Source of the DNA: Saprospiraceae bacterium
Lineage (GTDB): Bacteria > Bacteroidota > Bacteroidia > Chitinophagales > Saprospiraceae
Direction: 5' to 3'
NCBI GenBank assembly: GCA_017985675.1
Contig: JAGNXB010000003.1
Coordinates: 62,001 to 126,000 of the forward strand
Length of the DNA: 64,000 nucleotides
Shown: positions 8,444 to 18,208 of the stretch, one piece after another
Layout: every line of letters begins with the position of its first letter
Numbering within the stretch: the stretch's first letter is position 1
Made by a program: the position numbers and the translations under genes
The notes under the pieces: model-generated
What the model saw: the letters and a program-made list of their open reading frames with translations, nothing else
Told to the model about the DNA's origin: nothing
Databases searched by the model: none

Positions 8444-9307
8444 ATGACCCCTGCCTGGCTCGACACAACGGAATATCCCTTTTCTCCTCATTACTTTAAC
8501 ATTGGTGGCCATCAGTTGCACTACATTGACGAGGGCCAGGGTGAAACAATCTTGTTTGTGCATGGCACACCCTCCTGGAGTTTTGATTATCGAAAAATAA
8601 TTCTTGCACTCCGTTCGACCTATCGCTGCATAGCCGTTGACCACATCGGTTTTGGCTTATCCGACAAGCCGGAAACCTATGATTATTCTACACAAAACCA
8701 CAGCAAAACACTCGATGCATTTCTACTGGAAAAGCAGCTTTCGAATGTGACGCTGGTGGTGCATGATTTTGGGGGACCGATTGGGCTGAATGTTGCGATC
8801 CTGCATCCCGACAGGATCAAACGCCTTGTCATACTCAACTCCTGGCTCTGGAGCAGTCAAGGGGATCCGGAATTTATAGCTTTAAGCAGAATATTAAAAA
8901 GTCCTCTCGTTCCCTTTTTGTACCGGTACCTGAATTTTTCACCAAAATTTATCTTGCCCAGATCTTTTGGTGATAAAAAAATATCCAAAAAAACCTTGAC
9001 CCAATACACCCGGCCTTTTGCAAATAAAACACAACGTTATGGTGCCCTGGCCTTTGCCAAATCACTGCTCCATGATCAGGATTGGTTTGAATCCTTATGG
9101 CAAACTAAACAAGCCATCGCTTCCAAACCCACTTTGTTTATCTGGGGAATGAAAGACACCGTAATCCGGCCGCATCATCTGGATAAATTCCGAAGCGGCT
9201 TCCCACATGCCCAGGAACTGACCCTGGAGACAAGCGGCCATTTCCCTCAGGAGGAAGAACCGGAAAAAGTTACTGAAGCGATACGCACGTTTATGTTGGC
9301 CGATTAA
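8444..9307 (+). CDS. Alpha/beta hydrolase, haloalkane dehalogenase-like
   Basis: 287 residues with the alpha/beta-hydrolase layout: oxyanion motif HGTPSWSF (residues 40-47), nucleophile elbow VVHDFGGPIG with Asp108, and catalytic His266 in TSGHFPQEEEPE. An Asp nucleophile puts it with haloalkane dehalogenases and epoxide hydrolases rather than serine esterases. Known dehalogenases place Glu/Asn after the HG and Trp after the nucleophile to hold the halide; here those are Thr42 and Phe109, so dehalogenation is doubtful. The gene stands alone and is followed by a 122-bp-family palindrome and a bidirectional terminator. Confidence 0.8.
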   Translation: MTPAWLDTTEYPFSPHYFNIGGHQLHYIDEGQGETILFVHGTPSWSFDYRKIILALRSTYRCIAVDHIGFGLSDKPETYDYSTQNHSKTLDAFLLEKQLSNVTLVVHDFGGPIGLNVAILHPDRIKRLVILNSWLWSSQGDPEFIALSRILKSPLVPFLYRYLNFSPKFILPRSFGDKKISKKTLTQYTRPFANKTQRYGALAFAKSLLHDQDWFESLWQTKQAIASKPTLFIWGMKDTVIRPHHLDKFRSGFPHAQELTLETSGHFPQEEEPEKVTEAIRTFMLAD

Positions 9308-9310
9308 ATT

Positions 9311-9357
9311 GATTTGACAAATTTCACCTGATCATTAGCATCAAAATTTGTCAAATC
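9311..9357. repeat. Solo P1 palindrome of the 122-bp repeat family
   Basis: GATTTGACAAATT ... AATTTGTCAAATC with an 18-20 base middle, the same palindrome that opens every 122-bp unit at 12044-18208. It starts three bases after the stop of the hydrolase gene. Confidence 0.85.
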
Positions 9358-9378
9358 TCTATCCATCCTACACCAAAT

Positions 9379-9411
9379 AAAAAAGGTGGCCGTTGCCGGA
9401 CCACCTTTTTT
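9379..9411. terminator. Bidirectional terminator between hydrolase and katG
   Basis: A-run, GGTGG, an 11-base middle, CCACC, T-run. The U-tract is present in both directions, serving the convergent genes at 8444-9307 and 9432-11672. Confidence 0.8.
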
Positions 9412-9431
9412 ATTTTACACATGAGGTGTCG

Positions 9432-11950
<2,519 letters not shown>

Positions 11951-12487
11951 AAAACTTGACCAATCAAAACGTATTTTGATTGGTCAAATTTCCAGAATTT
12001 GAGCAATCTTTGGTCAATATCAGATATAAGGGTCTACTGTAAAGATTTGACAAATTCTTAGTCTCGATATACAAAATTTGTCAAATCATAACGTATTTTG
12101 ATTGGTCAAATTTCCAGAATTTGAGCAATCTTTAGTGAATATCAGATAAAATATTTGACAGTAAAGATTTGACAAATTCTCCGTCTTGATTTATAAAATT
12201 TGTCAAATCAAAACGTATTTTGATTGGTCAAATTTCCAGAATTTGAGCAATCTTTAGTGAATATCAGATACAAGGATCTACTGTAAAGATTTGACAAATT
12301 CTCAGCCTTGATTTACAAAATTTGTCAAATCATCACGTACTTTGATTGGTCAAATTTCCAGAATTTGAGCAATCTTTAGTGAATATCAGATACAAGCGTC
12401 TACTGTAAAGATTTGACAAATTCTCAGCCTTGATTTACAAAATTTGTCAAATCAGTGCAAATGTTGGTTGGTCAAATTATTTTTCTT
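11951..12487. repeat. Array A of the 122-bp double-palindrome repeat
   Basis: Unit starts at 12044, 12166, 12288 and 12410 are spaced exactly 122 bases, preceded by a partial unit and ended by a partial one. Each unit has palindrome P1 (GATTTGACAAATT, about 18 bases, AATTTGTCAAATC), then an ACGTATTTT linker, then palindrome P2 (GATTGGTCAAATT-tccag-AATTTGAGCAATC), then about 38 bases of less conserved spacer. The partial left unit has a perfect 14+4+14 inverted repeat at 11956-11987. The array lies between katG and the gene at 12575. Confidence 0.9.
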
Positions 12488-12574
12488 GAATAGCCAAGTT
12501 GTTCCTCTCCGCAGTTGGGAGTTGGTCTACGATACAAACAAGTCATTATTATGAGCCGATGAGCCTGGCATTCA

Positions 12575-13333
12575 TTATTTACTAACCACCACCTTTACCA
12601 CGGCCACCATTCTTCCCAACTGATTGTGCAAGGGAAGATATACGCCGTTTATCTCCTGATAGAATTGGGTAGCTACAAAAAGAGTAATCATTCCGGTAGT
12701 GGTCTTGGGAAGGGCAAAGGTTAATGTCTCCGATGGAATGGTGGTGTGCAGCGGTTGGATGGATGTAGACTGAAATAAGGCTGGTGATGCTTCTCCATCA
12801 AAATTGTAATCCAGCCAGGCAAACTGCAATTGAATATGTGTGGCCGCCTCAGATGGAGTCTGGAAGGATTCGGAAGACCAGGAGCGAAGGGTTATTGTTC
12901 CGGCCGCGGCATCGATGAGTATATTGTTCCTGATTTCATGTGAAACTTCTGTGTATTTGATGAAGGAAAACTGCTGCCAAATAGCACGTCCTTCCAGCTT
13001 TTTCATGCCATTTATTAACTTGCGTTTTCCCTTTCGGGACCTTTTATCCAGGTCTTTAATTTGTCCTAGACATTGGACCAGCCGGTTGATCATATCTCTA
13101 CCAGATAATCCCTTAAGAAGCGGAGCAATTGATTTCCTGATCTGGCTACCAATGGTACTACAATGTCCAAATTCAGTGCCGGATTTGCGGAAGTTTCCAA
13201 ACTTCGGGTCGGTCTTTATCCGTGCAGCGGTGAGTGATGATTTGCGTCGAACGACAAGTCCGTCACGCGTCCGGTAAAAAGTGAGGTCATCAATAGTTCC
13301 CTCCAATTTTAATACACCTTTTAATTTAGCCAT
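12575..13333 (-). CDS. Conserved Bacteroidota protein, unknown function
   Basis: About 252 residues from MAKLKGVLKLEGTIDDLTFY; the ORF to 13405 adds 24 residues (MYKFQVFTQLILI) that do not look native. The N-terminus, with the K-x-KG-x-L-x-L-EGT-x-x-D-x-TFY pattern followed by a lysine/arginine-rich stretch, resembles a family of Bacteroidota hypothetical proteins I have seen but cannot name. The middle is basic (DLDKRSRKGKRKL), suggesting nucleic-acid or polyanion contact. The C-terminal ~120 residues are beta-rich. No signal peptide. Five 11-bp direct repeats lie 131-185 bases upstream, and array A starts 90 bases after its stop. Confidence 0.55.
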   Translation of the reverse strand: MAKLKGVLKLEGTIDDLTFYRTRDGLVVRRKSSLTAARIKTDPKFGNFRKSGTEFGHCSTIGSQIRKSIAPLLKGLSGRDMINRLVQCLGQIKDLDKRSRKGKRKLINGMKKLEGRAIWQQFSFIKYTEVSHEIRNNILIDAAAGTITLRSWSSESFQTPSEAATHIQLQFAWLDYNFDGEASPALFQSTSIQPLHTTIPSETLTFALPKTTTGMITLFVATQFYQEINGVYLPLHNQLGRMVAVVKVVVSK

Positions 13334-13956
13334 GATGCAATAGTTTATATTATTAAAACGTTTTAATATTAAGATTAATTGTGTAAAAACCTGGAATTTG
13401 TACACGTTTTCAATACATACTTTGGCGACTTCTATATCGCCTTTCCAGGATACCCCACAAAGCGTACATAAGGCGTAGATAAGACGTAGATAAGACGTAC
13501 TTATAACGTATCATCCTCTTATAAACCCCATATAAAACCTGTATTAATCGTCATTATAAGCTGATATAGGCAAATCATCTGTTTTGATCCACCTGATTCC
13601 CGCTTTTTGCTCTACGCTTCCAAAATCCTTACACCATCCCATTTAACATATTTTGACTGGTCAATTCTGCCAAGTTGGTTCCAGCGTATTCAATACCATG
13701 TTCTGGACTGGGACGAAGAAGATGGGAGGAACCTTTACATTCGATAGTTGATGCTTTTGTAATATAGCGTTAGAAAGGTAGACTTGTTACACTTTGCTTC
13801 ATTCGATTACCTTCTGCTGTGATGAAATAATCCCCGTTTCTGACGCTTTAAATCTAAAAATCTACCTTCAACTGTGATTTTTTAGGTCAGGATGCGAATA
13901 ATAGGTTTTATTCACCATGGAAATAAGCAAACACCCGGTCAACATAATCCTTCGGA
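13334..13956. other. Intergenic region with 11-bp direct repeats
   Basis: No gene seen in about 620 bases. It holds the 11-mer tract listed separately and, near 13650-13675, a degenerate stretch resembling P2 (ATTTTGACTGGTCAATTCTG). It separates a minus-strand gene from the divergent ECF sigma gene. Confidence 0.45.
13464..13518. repeat. Five tandem 11-bp repeats
   Basis: Consecutive 11-mers: GTACATAAGGC, GTAGATAAGAC, GTAGATAAGAC, GTACTTATAAC, GTATCATCCTC. The period is close to one helical turn, so the copies would face the same side of the DNA. Position upstream of the 12575-13333 gene fits an operator, but this is inference. Confidence 0.55.
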
Positions 13957-14487
13957 ATGAATGATGCAACACAAAAAAAGTTCTTCCGGGAAGTCATCGA
14001 ACAACATCAGGGCATCCTGCATAAGGTGGCCCGCTCCTATTGCAAAGACGAGGAAGACAAACAGGATCTCATCCAGGAAATGTTGATCCAGATATGGCAG
14101 TCCATACCCAGGTATAACAACGATTATAAAATCTCGACCTGGCTATATCGCATTGCACTGAATGTAGCCATCTCATTTTATCGCAAAAATACCCAAAGGC
14201 AAAAACCTACTTTAGTAAATCCACATCAAGCGGAAAACATCCATCCGGCAGAGCAGTCAGAAGCCGATCAGCAAGTGCAGATTTTATTGCAATTTATTAA
14301 CGAACTGAAAGTAATCGACAAGGCCCTGATGTTGCTGCATCTCGAAGAAAAAAGCTATAAAGAAATAGCGGACATCACCGGTTTATCAGAAACCAATGTA
14401 GCCACCAAAATTGGACGAATAAAAATCCAGTTAAAACATAAATTTTCATCCATTAATACCAAACCATTATGGAAAATGCCGAATTGA
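13957..14487 (+). CDS. ECF-type RNA polymerase sigma factor
   Basis: 176 residues with sigma region 2 (ARSYCKDEEDKQDLIQEMLIQIWQSIPRYNNDYKISTWLYRIALNVAISFYRK) and region 4 (KSYKEIADITGLSETNVATKIGRIKIQLK). There is no region 1 or 3, so it is of the extracytoplasmic-function group. Its 3' end overlaps the next gene by 19 bases, which suggests that the membrane protein there is its partner, perhaps an anti-sigma factor. A second in-frame-looking ATG lies four bases downstream in another frame; 13957 is in the correct frame. Confidence 0.92.
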   Translation: MNDATQKKFFREVIEQHQGILHKVARSYCKDEEDKQDLIQEMLIQIWQSIPRYNNDYKISTWLYRIALNVAISFYRKNTQRQKPTLVNPHQAENIHPAEQSEADQQVQILLQFINELKVIDKALMLLHLEEKSYKEIADITGLSETNVATKIGRIKIQLKHKFSSINTKPLWKMPN

Positions 14488-15146
14488 TCCATCTCTGGAA
14501 AACATACAACCGAAAGATGGATGAAACACTAATCATCCACAAACAAACAGCAGAGGATATAACCAAAATCAAAGTCCTGCATGTACTTGGTTCGATGAAA
14601 CCCATTAAAATCTTTACCATAATCATTGGATTTGTATGGTTCGTGCTAGGCGCATTGGCCCTCACAAATATATACCTACATGCCTGGGCGGAATCGTCCA
14701 AATTTTTCCTGTTTTCCGCCAGTATCCAAATCATCCTCACAGCCGTTGCACTTGGCTTGTATATTTACCAGCTAATTCTTATTTACCAGGTCGATATCAG
14801 CGATGCGGTTATAAACACGCAGGAAAAAATAGCCAAACTCAAATCGTCCACCCTGCTCATAACGCGCATCCTTATCCTGCAGCTACCTGTATGGACCAGC
14901 TTTTGGTGGACCGAACAATTATTGCGTGACTGGAACCTCCTGCAATGGATCATTGCGGCATCCGCTTTTTTCCTGGCCACCTTTGTGTCACTCTGGTTGT
15001 TTTTTAACATCCGGTATGTAAATCGGGATAAAAAATGGTTTAAGCTAATTTTCTCCGGAAGGGAATGGACACCTCTACTCAAGGCCATGTCGATGCTGGA
15101 ACATATTGAGGAATATAAAAATCAACCAAATGATCCTGCACATTGA
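14469..15146 (+). CDS. Four-helix membrane protein paired with ECF sigma
   Basis: 225 residues. A ~45-residue cytoplasmic N-terminus (WKTYNRKMDETLIIHKQTAEDI) is followed by helices near residues 45-67, 75-100, 127-146 and 153-180, then a cytoplasmic tail. The 19-base overlap with the sigma gene indicates coupled translation. Sigma/membrane-protein pairs of this type in Bacteroidota are often treated as sigma/anti-sigma candidates. No zinc-binding ASD motif (HxxxCxxC) is present, so the regulatory role is inference. Confidence 0.65.
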   Translation: MENAELIHLWKTYNRKMDETLIIHKQTAEDITKIKVLHVLGSMKPIKIFTIIIGFVWFVLGALALTNIYLHAWAESSKFFLFSASIQIILTAVALGLYIYQLILIYQVDISDAVINTQEKIAKLKSSTLLITRILILQLPVWTSFWWTEQLLRDWNLLQWIIAASAFFLATFVSLWLFFNIRYVNRDKKWFKLIFSGREWTPLLKAMSMLEHIEEYKNQPNDPAH

Positions 15147-15669
15147 TCCCCATATCCGGCTGGAACTAATTGCTGCTCATCATGCAGCGCCTTTATTTGA
15201 GCTCATTGACAGCAATAGAGCCTATTTGCGGAAATGGCTGACCTTTGTAGATTATATGTCATCATTGGCCGATGTCCAACAGTTTGTACTATGGTCAAAT
15301 ACACGCTATGAGGCAGGAACAGAATTTGCTTTTGTCATTTTGTCTGCGGATACCGTGATTGGTCGCATAGGGATCTATAAAATAGATAGTCAGCATAAAG
15401 TCGGGGAAATAGGATATTGGGTTGCGGAAAATCAACAAGGCAAAGGAATTATTGCCCAGTGCTGTCGTGCTATTGTTAAATTTGGCTTTTTAACTATCGA
15501 CCTGAACCGTCTGGAAATTAAATGCGGAACCCAAAATTTAAAAAGCAAACATATAGCAGAAGCCCTTCATTTTACCAGGGAAGGAATAATCCGACAAGGT
15601 GAATACTTGAATGGAAAATATGTCGACTTGTATTTATATTCCTTATTGAAAAAGGAATATTCATCCTAA
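15130..15669 (+). CDS. GNAT acetyltransferase, RimL-like
   Basis: About 179 residues from MILHIDPHIRLELI; an earlier ATG at 15106 lies deeper in the previous gene. Acetyl-CoA-binding features are GEIGYWVAENQQGKGII (the Q/R-x-x-G-x-G/A equivalent is QQGKGI) and the family ending LNRLEIKCGTQNLKSKHIAEALHFTREGIIRQGEY. RimL-type enzymes acetylate protein N-termini or small amines. Substrate is unknown. It overlaps the membrane protein gene by 17 bases and so probably belongs to the sigma operon. Confidence 0.85.
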   Translation: MILHIDPHIRLELIAAHHAAPLFELIDSNRAYLRKWLTFVDYMSSLADVQQFVLWSNTRYEAGTEFAFVILSADTVIGRIGIYKIDSQHKVGEIGYWVAENQQGKGIIAQCCRAIVKFGFLTIDLNRLEIKCGTQNLKSKHIAEALHFTREGIIRQGEYLNGKYVDLYLYSLLKKEYSS

Positions 15670-15735
15670 ATGATTCGTATTGTTTTTATTCGACTAAAAT
15701 CTAATCCTAAACGTTTGTTTACAATACCATAAATT

Positions 15736-16299
15736 ATGAAACTAAAATTCTATTTTCTGACTTTTATGCTTCTATTTTCACGGGGTTGCGATTTTTATTC
15801 AACAAGTCTGTGGTTTTTCCAACCCAATGGGATGGCCGGTGAAATGAATCCACTGACTCGCTATTTAGGCGTGGGGTGGAATGGATTAGTGATTACCAAT
15901 GCAATACTGATAGGGCTGATTATTTATGCATTTTATTATTTTACCTTTCGATACAAACCCATACGACTCACAACCATCCCGGACAATCTGATTGACTATG
16001 TTTCTGTCATTTATTATAATGAAAAAGGTCGCTTGCATTTATTATTTTACAAAACACCTTTGCATAAAAAAACCTTTCTGGCGCACTCGGGCTATGTCCT
16101 TGTACGGGTAGTCATCATTGCCAGCTTTTTAGCGACAATCCACAACCTTTGCCAATTTTATAATGTCCCCGTGTACAACACCTTTCGGGAAATTGTCGGT
16201 CGACCGCTATATGTCATATATGGACTAATGATTGGTTCTATGTTGTATTTCTATTATCGCATTTGGAAGAAGGAATTTGAATGGGCGAGATTTGTGTAG
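15736..16299 (+). CDS. Membrane protein, DUF5658-like N-terminus
   Basis: 187 residues with about four membrane helices. The first loop, RGCDFYSTSLWF then GMAGEMNPLTRYLG, resembles the D-x-x-ST...E-x-NP pattern of DUF5658-type proteins; that match is from memory and tentative. A cytoplasmic loop of ~45 residues (TIPDNLIDYVSVIYYNEKGRLHL) sits in the middle. The TAG stop ends on the first base of a P1 palindrome (16299-16343). Confidence 0.6.
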   Translation: MKLKFYFLTFMLLFSRGCDFYSTSLWFFQPNGMAGEMNPLTRYLGVGWNGLVITNAILIGLIIYAFYYFTFRYKPIRLTTIPDNLIDYVSVIYYNEKGRLHLLFYKTPLHKKTFLAHSGYVLVRVVIIASFLATIHNLCQFYNVPVYNTFREIVGRPLYVIYGLMIGSMLYFYYRIWKKEFEWARFV

Positions 16300-16343
16300 A
16301 TTTGACAAATCTTGCTGTTGACATGTGATAGATTTGTCAAATC
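16299..16343. repeat. Solo P1-type palindrome overlapping a stop codon
   Basis: GATTTGACAAATC at 16299-16311 pairs with GATTTGTCAAATC at 16331-16343. Its first G is the last base of the TAG ending the gene at 15736-16299. Confidence 0.8.
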
Positions 16344-16361
16344 TTACCACATTTCTCCTAA

Positions 16362-16793
16362 ATGCTGCATATGAACAACCAAACATCACGCAAACTAAAA
16401 ATGCTCGGTATGGTATTATTCCTGCTTGGCCTGCTTACCGGATTTGGCATCATGGGACTCAAAAATCCACGGATGGGGCTGGCGGCGCATCTTGAAGGTG
16501 TAATGAACGGTTCATTTTTAGTCCTTGCCGGTCTGATCTGGAATGAATTGTTACTTTCAAATCGCATGCGCAAGGTTCTATTTTGGACCCTTCTGTACGG
16601 CACCTTTGCCAACTGGTTGTTCACCTTGCTGGCAGCGCTGTTTGGCACCTCCGAAATGACACCCCTTTCGGGTGCCGGTTATACTGGAACGGCCCTGCAG
16701 GAATCTTTGGTTAATGCCGGACTAATAACCATAGGATTAACCATGGTATTTTCGTTAATCGTGCTGATCTACGGCCTTCGGGGTAAGATTTGA
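16362..16793 (+). CDS. Hydroxylaminobenzene mutase-like membrane protein
   Basis: 143 residues with four membrane helices. The conserved blocks match hydroxylaminobenzene mutase (HabA/HabB): LGLLTGF, NPRMGLAAHLEGVMNG, YGTFANWLFTLLAA and GYTGTALQE. The known enzymes convert hydroxylaminobenzene to 2-aminophenol in nitrobenzene breakdown; most genomic homologues have unknown substrates. The last codons AAG ATT TGA overlap the start of a 122-bp unit (16787), so the stop codon is part of the repeat. Confidence 0.75.
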   Translation: MLHMNNQTSRKLKMLGMVLFLLGLLTGFGIMGLKNPRMGLAAHLEGVMNGSFLVLAGLIWNELLLSNRMRKVLFWTLLYGTFANWLFTLLAALFGTSEMTPLSGAGYTGTALQESLVNAGLITIGLTMVFSLIVLIYGLRGKI

Positions 16794-17122
16794 CAAATTC
16801 TCCATCTTGATAAACAAAATTTGTCAAATCAAAACGTATTTTGATTGGTCAAATTTTCAGAATTTGAGCAATCTTTAGTGAACGTCAGATAACAGGGTAT
16901 ACACAGAAGATTTGACAAATTCTCCGCCTTGTTATACAAAATTTGTCAAATCATAACGTATTTTGATTGGTCAAATTTCCAGAATTTGAGCAATCTTTGG
17001 TGAATATCAGATAACAAGGCATACACTAAATATTTGACAAATTCTCCGTCTTGATATACAAAATTTGTCAAATCTATGCGTTTTTGATTGGTCAAATTTC
17101 CAGAATTTGAGCAATCTTTGAC
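16787..17122. repeat. Array B of the 122-bp repeat, upstream of RAYT
   Basis: Unit starts at 16787, 16909 and 17031, exactly 122 bases apart. The last unit is cut after P2, 21 bases before the RAYT ATG. The consensus is as in array A; the spacer type here is ACAGGGTATACACAGAA. Confidence 0.9.
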
Positions 17123-17142
17123 AATGCATAAGATTATCCAAA

Positions 17143-17778
17143 ATGGCAAAGACCGAATATTATAGTGTTAGATTCTTTCCTGATTGTGTATACCATGTAT
17201 ATAACCGAACGGTTGACAGGAAATCCTTATTCAGGAATGATAACAATTATTCCTTCTTTCTCCAACGATATAAAAAGTACCTATCGCCATTAGTTGAAAC
17301 TTATTCTTATGCCCTATGTGGTAATCATTTTCACTTCGGACTTAAGGTTAAATCAGAAAATGAATTAAATAAATTTATTGATGAAAATAGGTGGCAAGGT
17401 CGTTTTAATGAAGCTCATGCTCTGGTGTCACATCAATTCCAATCTTTTTTATTATCCTATGCTAAAGCATTCAATATGCAACATGATCGAATAGGTGCCT
17501 TATTTCAGAGTCCTTTCAAGCGATGTGCTGTTGATTCTGAAATGAGGTTAATGCAAATGATTTATTATCATCATGCCAACCCGCAAAGACATCAATTGTG
17601 TAATGATTTTCGAACGTATCCCTGGACATCTTATTTAACCTATTTGGCTCCTAATTCAAGTCTGGTTCCTCAGAACGAAGTTTTTGAATGGATTGGTGGT
17701 CGCCAACAGTTTATTGAATATCACAATCAAATCAACCAAGAACTTGAAGAAGATTGCCACTGGATGATTGAAGATTAA
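17143..17778 (+). CDS. REP-associated tyrosine transposase (RAYT), Y1 HUH family
   Basis: 211 residues. The Y1 transposase signature is complete: HUH motif NHFHFGLKV (His62, His64) and catalytic Tyr106 in LSYAKAFN, followed by DRIGALFQSPFKR, the RAYT-type block. RAYTs cut single-stranded REP-like palindromes and are thought to have spread them as single-copy domesticated relatives of IS200/IS605. Here the gene sits directly between arrays B and C of the 122-bp palindromic repeat, as RAYTs sit among REPs in gammaproteobacteria. There is no TnpB neighbour and there are no IS200-type ends. The gene is AT-richer than its neighbours. The enzyme is expected to act on P1/P2 hairpins, which is inference. 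Confidence 0.9.
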   Translation: MAKTEYYSVRFFPDCVYHVYNRTVDRKSLFRNDNNYSFFLQRYKKYLSPLVETYSYALCGNHFHFGLKVKSENELNKFIDENRWQGRFNEAHALVSHQFQSFLLSYAKAFNMQHDRIGALFQSPFKRCAVDSEMRLMQMIYYHHANPQRHQLCNDFRTYPWTSYLTYLAPNSSLVPQNEVFEWIGGRQQFIEYHNQINQELEEDCHWMIED

Positions 17779-17799
17779 TTAATATAGCTAAATATTTTC

Positions 17800-18208
17800 A
17801 GGTATAAATTGGCAAATCGATGCAACTGTTGATTGGTCAAATTTCCAGATTTTGAGCAATCTTTAGTGAACGTCAGATAACAGGGTATACACAGAAGATT
17901 TGACAAATTCTCCGCCTTGATATACAAAATTTGTCAAATCAAAGCAATTTTGATTGGTCAAATTTCCAGAATTTGAGCAATCTTTAGTGAATGTCAGATA
18001 ACAGGGTATACACAGAAGATTTGACAAATTCTCCGCCTTGTTATATAAAATTTGTCAAATCATAACGTACTTTGATTTGTCAAATTTCCAGAATTTGAGC
18101 AATCTTTGGTGATGTTCAGATAAAAGGGCCTACTGTAAAGACTTGACAAATTCTCCATCTTGATAAACAAAATTTGTCAAATCATAACGTACATTGATTT
18201 GTCAAATC
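17800..18208. repeat. Array C of the 122-bp repeat, downstream of RAYT
   Basis: A partial unit (P2 onward) comes first, then unit starts at 17897, 18018 and 18140 (spacing 121 and 122). The last P1 is followed by one more half-palindrome (GATTTGTCAAATC, 18196-18208) that overlaps the stop of the minus-strand gene at 18202. Confidence 0.9.

Noticed and set aside
12044..12487. 122-bp array as a CRISPR array
   Set aside because: Whole units repeat including the spacer portion, palindromes are internal, and similar units lie beside a RAYT gene. No cas genes.
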